From: Gnetum montanum
Taxonomy: Eukaryota > Streptophyta > Gnetopsida > Gnetales > Gnetaceae
NCBI GenBank assembly: GCA_015680685.1
Contig: MNCI01006679.1
Location: forward strand, 299,777-363,776
Direction: 5' to 3'
Length of the DNA stretch: 64,000 nt
The translations under genes and the position numbers were made by a program. Positions 1 to 10,870 of this stretch are shown piece after piece. Below the pieces are notes generated by a model. It was not told where the DNA came from, made no database searches, and saw nothing but the letters and a program-made list of their open reading frames with translations. The stretch's first letter is position 1. The number at the start of each line of letters is the position of its first letter.

Positions 1-1
1 C

Positions 2-1785
2 AACCCTGTTAAACCGTAGAATCAATCTATGGGCGTGTACAAAGACCCCCTTAATAGTAAGAAAGATCCTTATATTATTAACACAGTCCATATCGGAAAT
101 GAGTAAGGAATGCCCAGAAAACCTTTTGTGATTCATGCTCCTCCTACAACGCCAACATTATCCCCGCAATCTTTGTATCCCACATACAATCCACCTACAC
201 CTACAAAGCCCTTGGTCATTCATGTACCCCCTGTCAATGCAACCGTCAATGTACAACAGCCTACCCAGCCCACTCCCTTTGTGGGCCGGGTGCCACCCAC
301 GGTTGCAACCATGGAGGTACAACCACAAAACTGACCAACTCCGTTCGTAATCAGGGTACCCAAACATCCTGATCTTCAAAATCCTACTCCTCAAACGCAA
401 ACCAAACCGACCCCATTTGTCATCAGGGTTCCTAAACACCCTGACACACAACCATCTCCAATTGTTCAACCACAACTCTGGCCTGCTCCATTCGTAATCC
501 GAGTCCCAAAGTAACCTGATGTTCAAGCTCCAACAGTTCTTCCACGACCTTCACGAGAATGCCTCGCTGATAGACTCACTAGGGAATGGTTGGAAAAGGA
601 ACATCAAAGCCTTGAATTGGGGCCACCAAAACCCACTCCCTTAAATGCTGTACCTATGGCTCTGAAAATCGATGAGCCGAGCACAAGTCACGAAAGCAAA
701 ACATCAGGAATGCCAGATATGGTGAACCCAACCGTCATGTTCGACCACGTGAAAACCACTTCACAAGAGATACAGCTATTGGGTCCAATGGACCAAGTCT
801 CAATGAGCATACTGAACAGTAAAGACTTGGCCAGTGCCCTAACTTAGGTCACATAAGCGCTAAAACAAAAAAATACATCCTTAAGTCTATATGATCTAGT
901 GATGACTTCTCAGGTGCACCGTGAAGCCCTAGTACGAATGCTCACTTTGATCTAGGTTAGTGAAGACCTACCTGCCACTGAACCATCAATTCATGCAGTG
1001 ATGTCTCCACAACAAAGATCAGGTTTTGCATTACTAGGCTTTCATCCCAAAAACATTAAAATAGATGAAAAAACGGGAGAAGTCACCACTGCCCCTATGT
1101 TCATAACCATTCAAGTAAACCAGTTTAAAATACATAGGATGCATGTTGACGACAGGACAGCCACTAATGTAATACCTTTCCCCGTCATCAAAAAATTAGG
1201 CCTCACGGAGCAGATTCACCGAACGGCAACAATGTTTCTAAAGTTCTTTAGTGGGTCACGTGTCATGGTTAAAGGCACAATCAATTTGGATTTCATAGCA
1301 AGGGACCGGTTCCCCACGTCAGCTGAATTTGTAGTCGTAGACGAGATGCCTGGATTCAACTTGATATTGGGACGACCATGGTTAGCCCAATTAAAAGCAG
1401 TTTCCTCATCCATCCACTAAGAGATTCACTTACCCTATGAAGGTGGTGAAATCATTATACATGGTGATGTGGCTACACCCAACACCTCTACACACGTAGG
1501 CACAAACCAAGGCTCAGAGGTCGAATTCGATGAGCCTAATGACGCTACTCTTGAGCTTAAATAGGATGCCACACCCATTGACAACCAAAATGATAACCAA
1601 TCTCCAAATTGTGATCCCCCAGAAAATATGGAAGTGTTACAAATCATGGAAATATCGGAGCTTGCTGACATAGGGGTCATTCCCCCAGACGTCTCATGGT
1701 CAGAATTACCGTTTAACATAATTAGTGAAGGAGACACTGAATATACGATTACACCGACATGCCCAACACACCAACTCAATCTTTG
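2..1785 (+). pseudogene. gag-pro: Decayed gag-protease region of Tat-like element T1
   Basis: One reading frame can be followed from base 2 to the TGA at 1783-1785. It is interrupted by in-frame stops at about 17, 104, 332, 512, 845, 854, 950, 1418 and 1562, but I see no frameshift. The first half is a proline-rich gag C-terminus. The segment at 998-1420 is a retropepsin-like domain: VDDRTATNVIPF stands where an aspartic protease normally has D-[ST]-G, followed by LGL and later LILGRPWL, the usual ILGRP motif near the end of plant gypsy proteases. The DDR replacement suggests the protease was already inactive. The N-terminus of gag lies outside the window. The next pol domain (RT) appears only at 6,958, so about 5 kb of other material separates PR from RT. 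Assignment to a gypsy gag-PR is firm; membership of the same element as the RT at 6,958 is inferred from order and strand. Confidence 0.8.
122..512 (+). repeat. Six degenerate PFVIRVP peptide repeats in gag
   Basis: In the gag frame the motif PFVIxxPP or PFVIRVPK occurs at codons starting 122, 209, 275, 341, 413 and 488. Spacing is 87, 66, 66, 72 and 75 bases, always a multiple of three. The linkers are rich in Pro, Thr and Gln. The first three copies carry HAPP, HVPP or RVPP and the last three carry RVPK. This looks like an internally duplicated protein segment that kept its frame until the element decayed. I do not know a function for it. Confidence 0.7.
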
Positions 1786-1814
1786 AAAATTAAAGAAGCT
1801 ATTCAACCGTTAAA

Positions 1815-2085
1815 ACTACTACTCGTCTGAAATGATGTTAAACTACTATCATCCGAAATGACGTTAAACTACTACTGTCCGAAAAGATGTCAAAATACCA
1901 CATGTCCGCAATGACATAAAACTAGCCATGGTCAGAAATGGTCGGTTCATTTTAAAACCCCCTGAAATAGTTTAAATCTCTTTCGTTTTCTTCTGGCCCA
2001 AAATGGCCTTAAACTAGAACGCCATTGCTAAAGTCCGTCATAACTTTAAACTGACACGCATCGCCTAAAATGGCCTTAAACTAGA
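1815..2085 (+). repeat. 30-bp array family, copy after PR of T1
   Basis: Units of roughly 25-35 bases recur here, each built on a core like GAAATGATGTTAAACTA (variants GACGTTAAAC, ATGGCCTTAAACTAG). The same core recurs in arrays at about 6,685, 10,525, 18,155, 22,085, 27,450, 37,008 and 62,995. The flanks 1,786-1,814 and 2,086-2,330 have no recognisable gene. A single N stands at 2,243. Confidence 0.8.
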
Positions 2086-2330
2086 ACAAGTCACATTTCC
2101 ATTCCTTCAAGATTACATTCTTTGTTCGCATGCATAGTTGCATCCTTGCTTTACAAATTACTATTCCCCTTACATTTCTTCCACATTGTTATCATTTCAG
2201 TTACATTCACATTTATATTTACAAACAGTTAAAACAACAAAANATTGTATCATACATTTGCTTTCATACAATCCACAAAATTTCAAACAAAAAAAGAACA
2301 TAACTAAGCTAACAACAATGACAAGTTGAA

Positions 2331-2426
2331 TTAAACATCAGCGTTAGGAGGGGCTTGATCCCTAAACTCATCCGCATCATCGCGTCCTACTCCACTAGGG
2401 CCACCACCATCATCATCATCATGTCC
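2331..2426 (-). pseudogene. Terminal exon of antisense gene in T1
   Basis: On the minus strand a pyrimidine-rich tract ends in CGAAG, an acceptor-like AG at 2,428-2,427. The following frame reads GHDDDDGGGPSGVG and ends in DQAPPNADV before TAA at 2,333-2,331. The T5 copy has an equivalent last exon at 31,658-31,584 ending DYPPPPHPDAP. The matching position, the similar acidic/proline C-terminus and the acceptor support a real exon of the antisense gene described at 13,735-17,809. No function is known. Confidence 0.55.
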
Positions 2427-2543
2427 CTTCGAAAAACACAAAAAAAAAAACAACTAATTAGTAAATAAAAAAAGAGCATTAACTGAAAAACAACTAAAAC
2501 ATAAAACCCAAAACACAGAATACATAAAACCATCATCTTAGAG

Positions 2544-2740
2544 TTAAGATGATAAACTGACACCATACCCAATCCACCACTTAGACATAATTTTTAGGAC
2601 ACTTAGACAAATTCGTTTACAGTTGGCATGTAAACAAATTAGCACTGGGGGCCCCACAAATATTTTATAAAATACATCGGGAAGGGACTTTGTCTCCAAA
2701 CTCACCTCACCTATAATGATTGAAGACCTTTTCAAATGCT
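2544..2740 (-). pseudogene. Internal exon remnant of antisense gene in T1
   Basis: In one minus-strand frame this stretch contains LFTC, then about 20 residues, then VVDWVWC. The T5 copy has LSTC and DVDWVHM at the same spacing in its exon around 31,850-31,930. Two in-frame stops interrupt the T1 version. I read it as a decayed internal exon of the same antisense gene; its limits are not resolved. Confidence 0.4.
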
Positions 2741-2859
2741 AAAAAAATAGGCATGACAAGCACATCTTGAGCTTGGCCCAAGCAAAGTAAGCACCATTTT
2801 ACGTCTCCCTTACGGGGATTCCCCACCTTGTACCAAAAGTTTCATTCTGGTGTTGTTTT

Positions 2860-5265
2860 ATAATGCGTGCAAAATGAAGCTTCTTCTTTGGTACGTGCAA
2901 AGTTTACTCAAAGTAACTCAGACGTATTTGAAAAACTAAGTATTGAACAGTATGGCGCTAAACTTAGCGCCTCTCCTAGGATGGCGCTAAGTATTGAACA
3001 ACAGAGAATGCCCTTTGCCGGGCAAGACATGTATGGCAGTTTTTCAAATCCGTATTTGAAAAACAGTATGGCTCTAGAATAACTGCTCAGTTTTTGAAAT
3101 AGGCGAGGCGGGTGCATTTTAGTTACTGTACTTTTCGTGTAACAACGTTGTCCCTGAGCACATTGTTCGACACCTCAAGAGTTTCCCAAGCAGATTCTGA
3201 ATCAGGACAAAACTCAAGAGGAATACGCCTCAGGTATTAATAAGCCTAAAACACATGCCAACAAACAATGTGTTAGTGTTAGCATGTCTCCTGAGCGGTG
3301 TTTCATAACAATATTCGTGATACACTAACAAGCTAAATAGCACTCCCTTGCTCCACTCACGTGGACACCATGAGGACTACCAGCTGAACCCTCCAGATTT
3401 ATCACTGCATGCTGGTAGTTGGTGTCGTGCTCCAAGGAGCGCTCGCAACATCCCATAGCACGTCCCATGACACACTCGGTAAAAACACCCCAACGCAGTT
3501 GAACTACGCAACCCTCCCAGGCAAGGTCCTACTGAGTGGGGTAATGAGGTAGGTCCTAGCCTCCTCTTACTAATGCATGGAACTACCATGCCAGTATGGT
3601 TCCGAAGACATAAGGAGCGGAGGATCCCTTGTGCCCCATGCCCCCGAACCGTGGGGGAGGTAGTAGGCTACCAGGAACCCTGCTACCTCTCTCACATTTC
3701 GACTGATTTTTCACGATGAGGGAAAGTAAAAATAGAGAGCGGTACAAATATACCCATCACCCCTCATCCCTGGTACAGCCAAGGTCAAAAGGGATCTGTG
3801 CACCGAGGGCTGTAATGGGTCCCATTCGAGGGGCACTTTGAACCCTCAGGACCTAACGAGGAGCTCCCACTAGCTGGTGGAATAGGTTCCTGTTAACAAT
3901 TTATTTATGAACGGTGAGTAGCGTAAGCCTCCCCGCGTCCATAGCAAGCATTGATAAAATTAATGAATAGATCATGAAAAAACGATAACGCTGGTTGTGA
4001 ATATACAATATTTCGGCAGAATACAGCAAAAGTGGCCAAAATCAATTTCGAGCAAAAGAATACTCCTACATATTTTAAGAAGCATCCTCTTATTTTTCTT
4101 CAGACCCTTTTGTCTAAATGAGGAAGCTACAACCTGTCATGCTGATCAAGGATGAAACATTTCAGCATACTCGCATCGTCTCACTTCCACCGTGAAAATT
4201 TTGGAGCATTTTAACTAGTATCAATATAAATTCAAGTTAACCATAAAAACTAACATCCAATAAGAACCTTTTGTGCATGGCTGCCTAAAGGAGTTAATTC
4301 TCCTAAAATAATCTACCAAAAAGTTTTGTCCGGGCCATCAAAACAAATAACCTCAAGATTCAGGTCCACCATGAGCTGGCTGACTATAACTAAAATCTCA
4401 CTCTGTTAGCACCTTAACATGGATTTTAACAGTCTCGACATGTCAGAAAAACTCCCCGCATCCATTGCAAGAACATTAAAACACTTTTTTGGGTTACATC
4501 CCCCTCAGCGTTTGCTGCCCAGAAAGCTACCAAAAACGGTATTCACATGGCTCCCAACGACCATCGATCAACGAACGTTTCTGCCAATGTTATGTCTGCC
4601 AATTTCATGGCTAGCGCTGATAATAATAAAACCCCACTATTTCCTCCTCAGCCCAATAGCAAAATAGAGCTGTTGTTTCCGGATTGATGAGACACGAGCT
4701 GATACATAATCGTGCCTGTGACCAAAACCTAGGCTATACGAGTAAGCATTTATCCTATCATTTGGAAAGTAAATAGGCTATGCTTAATGGGAAATAAGCG
4801 GTGTGAATCTAGCTAGTGGCAAAAAAGCTATGCTATTATATACGTTGTTTCTATTTGGCATTGAAAAGGCCAATGTACGGCTTCGAGAATGTAGGGCTTC
4901 TCGATAAGATTGCGTCACTCTACAGGGTTGTTTATTTATTCATACTCCCTGGTTTTTTGCGATCCATCTCATGCCGATGCCATGAATCTTGATCGCTTGC
5001 TTGCCACTTAACAATGAAATGAAATGTTTGGAATAATTCAGAACAGGAGAAGATACATACAATTTTAATGCAAAACGCCAAGACCACTAAAAGGGCAAGA
5101 ACAAGGCAAGGTGACCATTTCAAGAGTATAAGTACAAATCCAGACAAACTTTCATTGGAAATTATGAAATACGTACCCATCGCGAATTTACTGCCCTCCT
5201 GTATGCACTCCCGAATCCGACGCAAACAGTTCATGAAAATTTGTTCGGTGAAACAGCAACTTACG
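2860..5265. other. Unclassified 2.4-kb stretch, probable insertion in T1
   Basis: I find no convincing coding region here. Base composition is more GC-rich than the flanks, especially at 3,350-3,900. There is a perfect hairpin, GGCGCTAA-AC-TTAGCGCC, at 2,954-2,971, with the surrounding phrase AAGTATTGAACA repeated on both sides. TGTTAGTGT near 3,272 is mirrored by ACACTAACA near 3,322. It separates the last from the first exon of the T1 antisense gene, so it may be a foreign insertion or much-diverged intron and exon sequence. Short open frames, such as a minus-strand one at 4,932-5,303, show no family resemblance. Confidence 0.45.
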
Positions 5266-5770
5266 CTGCCAGGCAATGGCGGCTGACTCACGCTGCTAGG
5301 CAAAGGTAGGATAACTCATGCTGCCAGGCAAAGGTAGGATAACTCATGCTGCCAGGCAATGGCGGCTGACTCACGCTGCCAGGCAAAGGCAGGATAACTC
5401 ACGCTGCCAGGCAATGGTGGCTGACTCATGTCAGCCGCCAGGCAATGGTGGCTGACTCACACTGATAGAAAATGGCGGCTGACTCACGCTGCCAGCCAAT
5501 GGCAGCTAACTCATGCTGATAGGTAATGGCGGCTGGCTCACGCTGCCAGGCAAAGGCAGGATAACTCACGCTGCCAGCCAATGGGGGCTGACTCACGCTG
5601 CCAGGCAAAGGCAAGATAACTCATGCTGCCAGGCAAAGGTAGGATAACTCACGCTGCGAGGCAAAGGCAAAGGCAGGATAACTTACGCTGCCAAGAGACA
5701 AGATAACTCACGCTGCCAGAAAAAGAGCATTACTCACGCTGAATAACACCCTACCAAATTACTCACGCTA
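5265..5770. repeat. Minisatellite of 27-29 bp units
   Basis: About seventeen imperfect units occur in tandem. Each contains ACTCACGCTGCCAGGCAA followed by either AGGCAGGATA or TGGCGGCTG. The two subtypes alternate irregularly, which suggests local duplication of dimers as well as monomers. The array ends in degenerate ACTCACGCT phrases near 5,770. Its sequence differs from the TTAAACT array family elsewhere in the window. Confidence 0.85.
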
Positions 5771-5889
5771 CGATAGGGTTACTGAAGCTGTAAATTACTC
5801 ACAAAAAATAAAATAAAATTTTCGCACACACGCTGTAAACGCTCAGGGTATAGGAACGTACACATCGAAACCGCAATAAAAAAAATATA

Positions 5890-6088
5890 GCAAGAAAAGG
5901 CTAATGAAACATGATATGGGAGCGTACCAGCGCAAGTATCCTGTCCATGAAGGGATCCTGGGTGGGCTGTCCATGAAGGGATCCTGGGTGGGCTGAGGAA
6001 GGCGTTGAAGCATCTCCTAGCTTTCCTCCACAAACGCTAGCATCGCCTCTTTCTTTGCTTTGCCCTTGTCCTGTTTGCCTGTACCCAT
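5890..6088 (-). pseudogene. First exon of antisense gene in T1
   Basis: A minus-strand ATG at 6,088 opens a lysine-rich start, MGTGKQDKGKAKKEAM, followed by AFVEES and an in-frame TAG. The T2 copy of the antisense gene starts with a comparable basic peptide, MAPKKEHTQMALTKVEEVKK, at 17,809. A 26-bp sequence containing CCATGAAGGGATCCTGGG is duplicated in tandem at 5,944-5,996 inside this frame. The 3' limit and splice donor are not clear. Confidence 0.4.
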
Positions 6089-6099
6089 TTTTCCCCGTA

Positions 6100-6684
6100 C
6101 GCTGCAAATCTAGACGCTATAGCTGCAGATCTGGCCCGAGTGTTGTGGATCTAGCGGCACTGGTTACTCACGCTCCCCTCCGGAACGTTGTACGCTGCTG
6201 AACACACCCTGATTCTGGCTCTGATCCTGGCTCTCCACTACCCGCCTTGCTTACGCTGCCACTGTTGCCTGTTTCCAATACTCATGCTGTAAAATGATTC
6301 AAATAACTTTTACTTTTACTAGTCAAACCTTATTTCTCCTTTTTTATTTTATTGTATTTTACCATTATTCTTATTTTTACCACTTTGTCTTGACGATAAC
6401 CTCCTAGGTAAAATGCCCACACCCTAAAAGTAGAAACTCTAAAATAAAAATAAAATAATATAAAAATCACAAAATAAAATAAAATATTTACTTTTAATTA
6501 CACTACCTCCTTTGAGCAAAACCAAACTGTAAAAGCCTCTAAAAATAAAGTAAAATACATAATGTTATTCTAAGTTATTTTGATTACTTTGACCCCCTTT
6601 TTTTCTTTTATCAATGCCCAAACCTTAAACTTCAAAAATAAAAAAAATCTATATAAAAAAATTTATGTTAAATTCTTATACACG
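6100..6684. other. AT-rich non-coding stretch
   Basis: The first 200 bases are mixed sequence with scattered ACGCTG motifs. From 6,300 the stretch becomes very AT-rich, with long runs built on AAAATAAAATA. I see no gene. It lies between the start of the antisense gene and the array preceding RT. Confidence 0.6.
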
Positions 6685-6862
6685 CACATGGCCTAGTATG
6701 GCCTTAAACTGTCACGCATGGCCTGGTACGGCCTTAAACTGCCACGCATGGCCCGGTACGACCTTAAATTGCCACACATGGCCCGGTACGGCCTTAAAAT
6801 GCCACTCATGGCCTGGTATGGCCTTAAACTGCCACACGTCTAGGCATGACGGTAAACTACCC
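6685..6862 (+). repeat. 30-bp array preceding RT of T1
   Basis: Five to six near-exact 30-bp units share the core ATGGCCTGGTACGGCCTTAA with ACTGCCACGC linkers. Because the unit is ten codons long, a forward frame reads through as repeated WPGTALNCHA. The array occupies the same position relative to RT as the one at 18,150-18,460 in T2. Confidence 0.9.
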
Positions 6863-6927
6863 TTGGAGTACCATTGACTATATTTAAACGTAAAATCAAT
6901 TTCTTAAGAAAAAGAGAAAACTTACCC

Positions 6928-6957
6928 TGTTGACATAGCTCCCTATTTCATTGGCAG
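6928..6957 (+). promoter_or_regulatory. Candidate splice acceptor before RT (T1)
   Basis: CTCCCTATTTCATTGGCAG ends at 6,957, directly upstream of the first residues that align with pol of T2. T2 has TTTCATCTCATTTTGGTAG at the same place (ending 18,582) and T5 has an acceptor-like site ending 37,317. Ogre-type Tat elements are known to have an intron between PR and RT. I could not find a convincing donor after PR, and the exon phase differs by one base between T1 and T2. Confidence 0.4.
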
Positions 6958-9900
6958 GAGCAAACACATGGATAGCAAACAACTCTTCATACCGTTGTCT
7001 ATTGATGGACCATATGGAGCGATCAAGCGAGAAATCAATCCAGAGTCCATTGATTTAGGCCCCCCAACATACAACAATTTAGTGGCATCAACCCAAGAAA
7101 CACTAGATTTCTTTAAAGGAATGAAAAAATCTCTAGACCTAGAAGCTGATAACATCACTGAAGATCCCCTAGCCGAAGTCCCCATAACTACGTCAGATGG
7201 CAAGGCTAAAATTTTAAAACTAAGTACTCTGTTGAATCCACAACTCGCGAGTGACATAACTTGAGTGCTAAGAGACAATATAAAAGCATTCGCTTGGTCT
7301 TACACTGACATGCCTGGGCTCGACCCTCGAATAGTCTAGCATAACATCATACTTGATCCAAAACTAAGACCAGTAAAACAAAAGGTGTGCAAGGTCAAGC
7401 CTAAAGTAGCGTTGGTAGTTCGCAGTGAGATCACGAAGCTTTATCAAGTTGTCTTCATTCGAGCTATGTACTACGCTGATTGGGTATCCAACATGGTTAT
7501 AGTCCCAAAGAAAAATGGGAGCATTCATCTATGTATTAACTTTCGTGACCTCAATGTTGCAACCATAAAAGATGACTTCCCGCTACCTAACATCGATCAA
7601 CTTGTTGATTCAACCACTGGACATGCATTGTTATCCTTTATGGATGGTTTTCAGGATACAACCAGATTAGGATCAATCCCGAACATCAACTCAGGACAAC
7701 CTTTATGACACCATGGGGTATTTTGCTATACAATGATGCCATTCAGTCTCAAGAACACTGGAGCTACGTATCAAAGAGCAATGACATTCATCTTTAGTGA
7801 TTACATATTCAACTCGCTCAATGACTACATAGATGACATTGTGGTCAAGTCAAAAACAACTGAGCAACATGTACAAGACCTAGACTTGGTACTGAAACAT
7901 TGTGTAAAATACGAGCTTAGACTCAACCCAAAGAAATGTGTCTTTGGGGTCAAAACAGGCAAAATGCTTGGATTCGTTGTATTTGAGACAGGGATACGAG
8001 TAGATCTAGATAAGGTTAAGGCAATAAAAAATTTGAAACCACCTAGTAACCTTATTGAACTTCACGGTCTACAAGGTAGATTACAGTTTATTACATGCTT
8101 TATTGAAAAATTGACAGACAAGTTGACACCTATGTAGCACTTATTATGCAAGAATGTCCATTATGAATGGACTCCACAGTGCCAAGAAGCCTTTGACAAC
8201 ATTAAAATGGCACTAGCTCAACTACCGACAGTTTATCCACCACAGAACAATAAACCATTTTACATCTACCTTGAAACATCCGAATCATCTATCACATCTA
8301 TGCTTTGTCAGAAACGCGATGATGGAATTGAAATCCCTATTTACTACTTGAGCCATGCATTAGTAGCCTACGAAAAAAATTACAACGATGTGGAGAGGTC
8401 ATGCCTTGCCCTTATCTTCTCTTTAAAGAAGTGGCGACANATTACAACGATGTGGAGAGGTCATGCCTTGCCCTTATCTTCTCTTTAAAGAAGTGGCGAC
8501 ATTATCTCTTTCGTAACCAAGTTAATATCATCTGTAAAGACAACGTGCTCAAAGCTATCACAAATAACATATATAAATCAAGCAAGATAGCTAGATGGAA
8601 ATTGATGATTGCTAAGTTTGACCTGTACTACATAGCTCAATCATCAATTAAAGGACAAGCTATAGTCAATCAAATGACTGCATCGCCGATGCAAGATCAA
8701 GCAGTGATCAACCCAGAGTTTCCCGATGAGAACGTAAACACAATAGACACAGTACCTGATAACTACGATGCAATCTTAAACTTTGATGGAGCATCGACCT
8801 CCTGAGGAGGAAGTGCTACAGCAGTCATCATGTATCCCTTTGGGGAGATCCAACCCTTTGCTTATCGTTTAATCTTTCCTTGTACTAACAACGTGGCAGA
8901 GTACGAAGGTCTTCTTAGAGGTCTCATGGCAACACTAACTTCAGAAACCACACGGCTCGTAGTTAGAGGCGACTCACAGTTAGTCATCAATCAGGTCATA
9001 GATGTATATGCATGTAAAGCTTTACATTTACAACCATACTGTGACTTGGCAAAACATCTGCTGAAACAATTCACAAACATAGATGTGCGACATGTTTCCA
9101 GAAATGATAATACCATCGCAGATGCACTTACAAAACTAGCCCTAAACATTTCACCTAACATGTTTCATGCATTGCCTAGTTCCATAACGAGTTGTGCCAA
9201 GCCCATAACTGACACTCCTGATGAATTACCCGTAACATCCGTTAGCACAACACACGCCATGGAATGGTACGATGACATAAAGGAGTACCTTCTACATGGT
9301 GAACCACCTCAACATCTAACAATGCTCATAACGACATAGTGTGGAAATGCTCTCGGCAGTATGCACTAGTAGGGGACATGTTATGCCGTAGATCCTATGA
9401 GGGCATTTTGTTAGTGTGCGTTGGTAGCATCAATGGCCAAACCATCATGGAGCAGGTTCAAGAAGGACTTTGCAGAGGGCACATAGCACCCAAGGCAATG
9501 GCAACCAAAATTAGACATTTAGGCTACTATTGGACACACATGAAGTACGACTGTTTCTCTAAAGTCAAAACATGCAACATCTACCAAAAACACGATAATC
9601 TCATACATGTGCCACCTAACGAGTTGCATACAGCTCAAATCACATGGCCTTTCTAGAAATGGGGGTTAGACATCATAGGACCAATAACTCCCCCATCTTC
9701 TGCAGGACATAGCTTCATCATAACCACAACCAAATATTTCACAAAATGGGTAGAAGCTATTCCTCTTAGGAAGACCACATCAAAACAAGTATGCGACTTC
9801 ATCCTTGAAAACATTGTGATTCATTTTGGCATTCCAATAACTATAATCACTGATAACAGTCCACAGTTTAGCAGTGTCGAAACCAAAACCTTTTGTGAGA

Positions 9901-10502
9901 GCCTAGGCATCAAACATTCATTTTTGTCACCATGCTATCCACAGAGCAACGGTCAAGTAGAATCCACAAACAAAACGATCATCATGGTGCTCAGGAAAAT
10001 GCTTAATCAAAGCAAAAGAAGATGGCACGAGCAGCTAGTTTACGTGCTATGGGCATATCGAATGACGGACAAAACATCCACAGCTAAAACACCATACAAT
10101 CTTGTCTATGGTTCAGAAGCTGTTTTACCTTTGGAGTTGCAGGTACCTTCATTGTGGATCATACTCTCTGGACTCCTTGATTAAAGTCAAAACAGTGACT
10201 CACGCATTGTTGACCTTGACTCGGTGGAGGAGGAGCGAACACGCACACTGGATCAAATCAAGTGGTACCAGTAACAACAACGTCGGTGACATCAACATGA
10301 CATTTACAAGCGCCTGATCAAGGAAGGTGACCTTGTCCTTAAGGTAGTCCGTGAACACTCGGACAAATTCTCGGCCAACTGGGAAGGGCCTTACTTGGTC
10401 ACCAAAGTGTACGAAAATGGAGCGTTCAAAATAGCCGATATGGACGGTAACAAGCTTGCTCATCCAAAAAATCACATGTACTTCAAACCATTTTACATCT
10501 AA
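6958..10502 (+). pseudogene. pol: Decayed pol (RT-RNaseH-aRNaseH-integrase) of T1
   Basis: Domains in order are: an RT N-terminal extension (6,968-7,400), RT with the catalytic NDYIDDIVVKS (about 7,830), and a Ty3-type RNase H around 8,240-8,510 whose first Asp is replaced (FYIYLETSES). Then come a second, archaeal-type RNase H with LNFDGAS, NNVAEYEGLLRGL, RGDSQLVINQ and NTIADAL (8,770-9,160), and integrase. Integrase keeps LDIIGP, TDNSPQF and NGQVES for the D,D,E triad, but the zinc-finger CxxC reads CNIY. Frameshifts lie near 7,645, 7,722 and 9,330, with stops at 7,262, 8,135, 8,803, 9,654 and others. A further apparent shift at 8,440 is an assembly duplication. Dual RNase H places this in the Tat lineage. 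The frame ends at TAA 10,500-10,502. Confidence 0.9.
8379..8501. other. Assembly join: 61-bp direct duplication around single N
   Basis: Bases 8,379-8,439 are repeated exactly at 8,441-8,501, separated only by the N at 8,440. Counting out the N plus one copy (62 bases) puts the upstream and downstream RNase H frames back in register. This is what unmerged overlapping contig ends look like, not a biological duplication. Confidence 0.9.
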
Positions 10503-10514
10503 AAAAATCCTAAG

Positions 10515-10870
10515 GTATGTATTTGTCCTGGCATCATGACGGTAAACTGATACCACCAATTCGTGCTGGCATCATGATGGTAAACTAATACCATAGATTC
10601 ATCCTGGCATCACGATGATAAATTGATACCACAGACTCATCCTGACATCATGATGTTAAACTGATACCATAGATCATCTGGAATGACAATAAACTACCAC
10701 GCTCTCATCTGCTAGAGTCCACTAAGACTATAAACTAGCTCGCCTCTCCATAGTCCGCCATGACTATAAACTAGCATTGCATCGTCCGCTACGATGATAA
10801 ACTGGCAACATCCAATGGGTAATGACGTAAAACTAATCCACGAAAGTCTACCAAGACTATAAACTGGCAA
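10515..10870 (+). repeat. 30-bp array family after integrase of T1
   Basis: About ten units start some dozen bases after the integrase stop. Two subtypes are visible: GGCATCATGACGGTAAACTGATACCA with a period near 44, then CTACGATGATAAACTGGCA with a period of 30-35. Tat and Ogre elements are known for tandem repeats in the 3' untranslated region, and this position matches. Confidence 0.85.

Noticed and set aside
4932-5303. 123-codon minus-strand frame with hydrophobic segments
   Set aside because: It runs into the minisatellite, has no recognised motif and no counterpart in other copies.
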